Shown: positions 59,201-64,000 of the stretch, piece after piece
Numbering within the stretch: position 1 is the first letter of the stretch
How the letters are laid out: every line of letters starts with the position of its first letter
Assembly (NCBI GenBank): GCA_021292105.1
Contig: CM037874.1
Location: 27,039,083-27,103,082, forward strand
Length of the DNA stretch: 64,000 nucleotides
Reading direction: 5' to 3'
Source: Anadara kagoshimensis
Taxonomy: Eukaryota > Mollusca > Bivalvia > Arcoida > Arcidae
Notes under the pieces: model-generated
Seen by the model: only the letters and a program-made list of their open reading frames with translations
The model's database searches: none
What the model was told of the DNA's origin: nothing
Translations under genes and position numbers: made by a program

Positions 59201-60128
59201 CATGACAGTGGCAAGATTGTTCCTTGAAAATTTTGTGTGTAAATTTGGCATTCCTTCCCAAGTACACACAGACCAAGGACGGCAATTTGAATCTGCATTA
59301 TTTCAAAACCTCTGCAAAATATTGGACATAGATAAGACACGCACTACTCCATATCATCCGCAGAGTGATGGTATGGTTGAACGGCTAAATAGAACAATAG
59401 AGGACATGCTCAGTAAGTACATTTCACCAACACAGAGAGACTGGGACAAGTACCTACCCTTAATCCTTTATGCATACCGTTCATCTATTCATGAAAGTAC
59501 AGGGCAAAGTCCAGCTATGTTAATGTTTGGACGGGAGATGACTTTGCCCATTGATATGGTCTTTGGAGAGTCACCAAGTGACAAACGTAATCCAAATGTG
59601 ATTGGTGAATATCTTGAGAATTTGCAGGATAGGATATGGGAAGTACATGAGAAAGCAAGGAAGCAAATGTTGGAAGCCGGGGAGAGACAAAAACGACAGT
59701 ATGACCATACTTGTAGTAAATTAGGTTACAAAGTCGGGGGTCATGTATGGTTACATAATTGTGCTAGAGTTAAAGGGAAAAGTCCAAAATTACAACAGAG
59801 ATGGGATGGTCCATATCTTGTTAGCGTTTTATCAGATGTAGTATTTCAAATACAAAAGACACCCGCCTCTAAGACAAAAATTGTGCATCACAACAGACTT
59901 AAACGTTTTTATGGAGAGGCCAGAAACTGGTTGGAAGAAGCTGGTGGCCATGAAGAAATAGTGTGTCAAAATACAGAGTTGTCAACAGGCAACAATAATT
60001 TGGAGAACATTGCAACACATCTAGCAGTCGATGATGAAGTCATCAGTGATGAAGTCAAAGAAAAGAGACCAGTAAGACAAAAGAGGATGCCTACGAAATA
60101 TGATGACTATCACATGTACAGAATGTAG
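56239..60128 (+). pseudogene. pol: pol of the LTR element (protease, RT, RNase H, integrase), broken
   Basis: ATG at 56239 overlaps the gag stop by one base (TAATG). In order: aspartic protease (LVDTGSTLTVLHP, ~56376-56410); reverse transcriptase (WRFCIDYRGVN, WFSTLDLQSGYWQV, active site YIDD at ~57662-57673); RNase H (DTDASGYGVGAVLSQ); an integrase HHCC zinc domain (HNHVCAGHMG then CQSCSTC) and DDE core (VAID, HTDQGRQFES, DGMVERLNRTIE); and a C-terminal GPY/F-like module (RWDGPYLV). No chromodomain was recognised. Frame changes fall near 56965, 57180, 57885 and 58345, and an in-frame TAA at 59097-59099 lies right after the first catalytic Asp of integrase. The protein could not be made whole from this copy. 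The gag-pol arrangement implies reinitiation or a shift at the overlap. Confidence 0.9.
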
Positions 60129-60536
60129 ATATATGAATAAAATTTCTATTGTCTGTACTGAGTTGGTGTTTTATTTATGAGTAATAATTACTTTAGTTTT
60201 TTTTAGTTGGCGACCGACTATGATGAAGAAACACTAATAAGATAAAAATTATTATGAGTTTTTCTTATTTACCCCAATGCAGCATTTATTTCATGAAATT
60301 AGGTACTAGGATGCAGCAGGAACTGATGAGAGTAGCTGAAACCTAAGTGACAGATGTATCTATTTAGAAGGGCACATATAAAGACCAAGCGGTATGGTAT
60401 GTTTTTTTAGTGTGAGAGATAGAGATTGAATCCAGTCAGTCCAGAGAAACGTATTATTTGACCTGTACAATATAACATGTGATGATGGTCACAAGACGTG
60501 CTAGTAAAACCTGGTTTTAATTTTGTGTATTGCAGA
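60129..60536 (+). other. Spacer between pol and ORF3
   Basis: About 400 bases without coding capacity. An AATAAA-like 'gaataaaatt' lies directly after the pol stop (60136-60145), and the splice-acceptor-like end lies at 60523-60535. Confidence 0.5.
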
Positions 60537-62040
60537 ATGGATGACCTAATGGTTTGGAAATGTCCTGTGGTTCCCTGCAACTTTTCAGCAGACACATACA
60601 GAAATCTTGACAGACATCTGAGAGGGAAGCATGCAAAGACGGGGATGATAAGGTGTATGTACCCGGGTTGTGATTATTCTGTAGCAAGAAACAGGAAGTA
60701 CAGATTGAAGTCACACAGCCAGAATGTACATGGAGTAAGATACAACCCAGAAGGTTATGACAACATACCAGTGATGGGGTCCAGAGGAAAGGAAAGGAAT
60801 GCAGACATCCACCCAGCATACAGGCCGGACTCTGTATCTTCAAGGCAACAGGGAAGCAAGTGTAAGGCAGGACCTGATGTGTCAACTGTGAGGAAAGATT
60901 GGAAAGCTGAAGACCATCCGGCAGATTATGAAGCTCCACCAAGAAAGAAAAGCAGTTGCAAAACGGCGTCTACTGTGAAAAGTTCCGTAACATCTAAGAT
61001 GGCAACGGCAGTCACCACCAGCAATACCACATGTGTGACGACATCAGTGTATGGGTCGATGCCGGTCGTTGTGAGTCAAGCAGGTCTTTCGGCTCGAGGT
61101 CCTTCGCCAACTTTCAGTGAAGAGTGCGGGCACACACCAGAGTACCAGCTGGACTGGGAATTGCCAGGGATGTCACCCTTATCAGCTTCAGAGAAAGGTT
61201 TATTCACGTCGCCGCCGAGAAAAGTTGTAATGAAATCTGTGGAGCCAGTGTCTGTGAAACCTTCCAAGCCAGTCGAGCAGGTCTCCGACAAGTCTATAAA
61301 ACAGATAACCACTGAAACTACTGAGCAGGTCTCTTATAATTCATCCGAGTCAATGGCTGTGCCACAATATGATCCTGAATATCCCGAGATGTCCGGTACA
61401 AACAAGAAGTATGACACCAGCGGTGCTGTTTATTTTCCTAATGAAACCTTGACGGTTGCTCCAATAATATGTCGGGAGATGTTGGATGAAGTGATGGAGG
61501 AGTTGGCTGCTGTGACTGCCATGGAGACAATCAGGGAATTAAAGAAGGAAGCTGCCATCTCTCCAACCACTTCCAGTATATCTAAGGTTGTGAAGTCTGT
61601 GACGTTTACCACATCTGCTGTGCAGAGCCAGATTCCATCTGTTATATCCTCCTCAGATGCTCAAATTAATTTGTCATCTTTAAAACCATCCAGAAACACC
61701 ACCAACAGTAAACAACAGGATTGGCCTTGGCAGTTGCCTTATATTGATGTTCCACGCTATGGTGATGGAGTTGGAACCACATATGAACATCTGGCTAAGG
61801 ATCCGAGAATTCATTTCCTGGGAGCACCATCTCAGTATATAAAATAACCATCCAGCGACTGTACTGCGGTCAATCCATGACAGAGCAAAGCGTTATGGGG
61901 ATTACCAATCACACTTCGTGCCACCTGGTTACTCTTCCGTCATCAAAGTTGAACGAGCCAGACTTCCTGATGGTACATTTTATGAGCTGGAAACAACGTG
62001 GGATCCCGATCCAAGGTACAGATTCCACCAGCCTTCTTGA
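60537..62040 (+). pseudogene. Third ORF of the LTR element: C2H2 zinc-finger protein in the env position
   Basis: ATG at 60537 follows 'ttgtgtattgcag', a plausible splice acceptor, so a spliced mRNA like that of env genes is possible. The protein starts with two C2H2 fingers (C-x4-C-x12-H-x4-H and C-x4-C-x14-H-x4-H within the first ~60 residues), then a Ser/Thr/Lys-rich region, a Val-rich repeat-like part (PVSVKPSKPVEQVSDKS), and a folded-looking end with W-x-LP motifs (LDWELPGM, WPWQLPYIDVP). The frame stops at 61845-61847, but a one-base shift at the A-run there opens 65 further codons to a TGA at 62038-62040 with a sensible composition, so the stop is probably secondary. No signal peptide or membrane segment is present, so this is not an envelope. 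The role is unknown; nucleic-acid binding is inferred from the fingers. Confidence 0.7.
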
Positions 62041-62645
62041 AGACATTAGGAGACATACCGTATATCCTTTAAATAAATAAAAAAAATATTATATAATAGC
62101 AATATATACTTTAGTGTTATCAAAATGTATGTATAGCATTTGAAAACATGAGCTGTGGAAATATTTGAGTATTTTGTCGAATATATATATTTTAAATTAT
62201 AATCATTATTTTGTGAATACCATAAGCAGTCAGAAATATTGGGTACATAAATCAGCACATAAGTCAGTTAATTGTAATTCACAATGTAAGTCAATACATG
62301 TACCAAAGGGTGGTTTTCTTCTTTAAATGTAAATATGTTGTACATACGTTGTACACTTTTAGGATTTTCATGAAATGTTACGTTCTATGTTAATCATATT
62401 TAATGTTACCAAAGTTGTTTTTCAAATCGTTGAGAAGTTATATTTATTGTCCATAATATTTCAAAGCAAAGAAAGTTGTATTTAAATTGCAATCAATTTT
62501 TTTCGTTGTTATTCATGTGCATGAGAGATTAAGCGAGGTGATGAAGTGTAGCAAGTTGTAAATGTTTGTCTAAAGTTATTTTGTATCATCATTTAACATG
62601 CCCTCATATTGTTCGAGGACGAACGTTTTTTAAAGGTGGGGGAAG
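62041..62645 (+). other. 3' untranslated part of the LTR element ending in the polypurine tract
   Basis: AT-rich, with no frame after 62040. It ends in 'aaaggtgggggaag' (62632-62645), a purine tract directly against the 3' LTR, the usual primer for plus-strand synthesis. A short inverted pair, 'gttcgaggacgaac' (62611-62624), stands just before it. Confidence 0.75.
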
Positions 62646-64000
62646 TGTGACGAGTGTCAAAAATTGTATTATATTTTTTATGAATTTTTCAGACTGTCGC
62701 CGATGTGTTATATGTCAGTTTTATATTTTTAATTATTTTTAATAGAATAACAGTATTTTTGTTGTTGCGGTACTGTGTTCTTTTAATACTGTGTCAAAAG
62801 CGGCAGAAACGTCGTGTCAACGATTGTAATTGTGTTTAGGTGTGTTACATAATAATTTTAGTATTCACACACTTCCATCTATAAGTCATGATTGTAAGAC
62901 ACATTGTTATTGTTTATAAACATTATATACTTGTAATTCAAGGTCAAGTTAAAAGTACTTACGACCCTCCATGGTTCCGACCCCCTCGCCGGGTCGCCCA
63001 TAATGTTTGTCCATTATATGCTCCGTAGCGGTTTTATCCGCACATAACAGTCAAGGTTAACAATTCCATGATACTTTACAAACTTTCTCATATATAAACA
63101 CATAAAATATCCCATATTTGTGGCGCTATTTCACCAAATTTGTAATCTACCGCAACTCCAACTTTGTCAGACAAGATGGCGCCCACCTTCCGGAGTTCAC
63201 CGATCTCGTAATATCATGACCTTTTGACCCTGGTTTTTACCATATTTGGAGATTTCCGCCAGTGGGTCGCATCTCATCGACCCAGTTTCAGATGGGTCGT
63301 GCTGGGTCAGCCAGCCTATATAAGTGAAACGGGTTGTCATTATAGACAGGTCTGATCCCTGTACGAAAACGTACTTCGACCCTTTCAATTTACACCACGT
63401 CTGTGGGTTTATAGCTTGTATTACAGTAAAAGCCTGTTATTGAGACTTTCACAAACTGTGTATTGAACACATAAGCAAGTACTAGCTTTTAATAAAACAT
63501 TCCATGACAAAATATACATTAATATTTAAGGCAAATATGAGCTTGTCAGCTACAATTGCAGTGTATAGAAAGCATAAGTGATGTTGCAATAAGCAAGCAT
63601 TATACTATTATAATAGCTTTAAATAGCCCATTAATTACTTACACACATTCTATATTAATTCTCATATAAGTGAAATATCTCGCAGTAGTAGTTGCAATTC
63701 ATTTTCATTAAAATACTAGAGTTTTGACTGGATAGTGAGAAAGTGATTTGAATACAGTTATACATATCACTGCAACTACATGTAATTCTTGTGCTACACG
63801 TAATTCTTGTGTACATAGTAAATATTAGTTATAAGTGAGAGAGGGCAGTGAGAGATATCAGTATAACTACATGTTGTTATAATTTAATTATACAATAAAT
63901 AGTCTGTTCTCTTTATTTCAATCTTATGTAATATTTTGATACCCTAGGCAGCCCCAGCACCTAATTCACCTAAGTTATATCATACATTCATCACATTTAA
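62646..64000 (+). repeat. 3' LTR (truncated by the window end)
   Basis: Starts TGTGACGAG; the 5' LTR has TGGGACGAG. It carries the same TATA box (63317-63324) and AATAAA (63894-63899). Near 63448 it lacks about 45 bases present at 53041-53090 of the 5' LTR. The last base in the window corresponds to about 53631 of the 5' LTR. Confidence 0.95.

Larger units (their letters stand above)
52237..64000 (+). mobile_element. Ty3/Gypsy-type LTR retrotransposon with a third ORF; 3' LTR cut by the window end
   Basis: It has, in order, a 1,630-bp 5' LTR (52237-53866, TG...CA), a tRNA-Leu-type primer site, gag, pol with protease-RT-RNase H-integrase (the Ty3/Gypsy order), a separate C2H2 zinc-finger ORF, a purine tract and a 3' LTR from 62646. 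About 235 bases of the 3' LTR should lie beyond 64000. The two LTRs differ at about 14 bases in ~1,350 by eye, plus a ~45-base deletion in the 3' LTR and a few short indels, so the insertion is fairly recent. Coding is broken at about ten places, so this copy is unlikely to move by itself. The target duplication cannot be checked because the right flank is missing; the five bases on the left are 'cataa'. Confidence 0.92.

Noticed and set aside
60498-60536. Upstream GTG start for ORF3
   Set aside because: A splice-acceptor-like sequence and an ATG at 60537 offer a better start, and the 13 codons before it look non-coding.

Overview
The window looks like animal nuclear DNA, most likely from a bivalve mollusc. 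It is AT-rich, its genes have introns with GT..AG borders, and simple and tandem repeats are frequent. It carries a short secreted C1q-domain gene, an nSTAND3-type NTPase with ankyrin-like repeats, tRNA-derived SINEs of a type I associate with molluscs, and a long Ty3/Gypsy element. The species cannot be named from sequence alone. There are no rRNA genes, convincing functional tRNA genes, CRISPR arrays or bacterial features.

Layout. 1-2.2 kb: the 3' part of an unrecognised coding unit, broken by several frame changes and ending in a poly(A) signal. 2.3-6.3 kb: tandem arrays (77 bp, 35 bp, a diverged ~125 bp and a 27 bp minisatellite with a 190 bp higher-order period) and one SINE. 6.5-10.2 kb, minus strand: a three-exon C1q-domain gene (signal peptide, short coiled coil, C1q) whose visible end lacks the last part of the domain. 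11.5-17.1 kb: two repeat pairs in the order A1 ... B1-A2 ... B2, the 'split direct repeat' signature of Ngaro/PAT-like tyrosine-recombinase (DIRS) retroelements, with a short Pro-rich first ORF and a nested LINE tail but no visible polymerase. 19.0-30.3 kb, minus strand: a multi-exon STAND gene. Phase-compatible exons can be followed from a first exon ending in a hydrophobic stretch plus a 2A-like motif (GVEVNPGP), through acidic linker exons, to a large STAND/ankyrin exon with one frame break at homopolymer runs. 30.6-52.2 kb: repeat-dominated sequence with a dead mariner, a second SINE, hairpin MITEs, many copies of two dispersed families, and a 4.9 kb inverted repeat (arms ~1.46 kb) enclosing a decayed non-LTR reverse transcriptase. 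52.2-64.0 kb: a Ty3/Gypsy-type LTR retrotransposon with 1.63 kb LTRs, a tRNA-Leu-type primer binding site, gag, pol and a third ORF encoding two C2H2 zinc fingers where env would sit. Its 3' LTR runs off the window, and gag, pol and the third ORF all carry stops or frame breaks.

The two recognisable host genes, C1q and STAND-ankyrin, lie on the same strand and both belong to families expanded in bivalve innate immunity. C1q proteins are secreted lectin-like binders. STAND NTPases are intracellular switch proteins that oligomerise on sensing. Nothing in the sequence shows that they are co-regulated. Most of the rest is layers of mobile elements. Frame breaks occur in the 5' gene, the STAND gene and the LTR element, several at homopolymer runs, so uncorrected assembly indels must be weighed against true decay.
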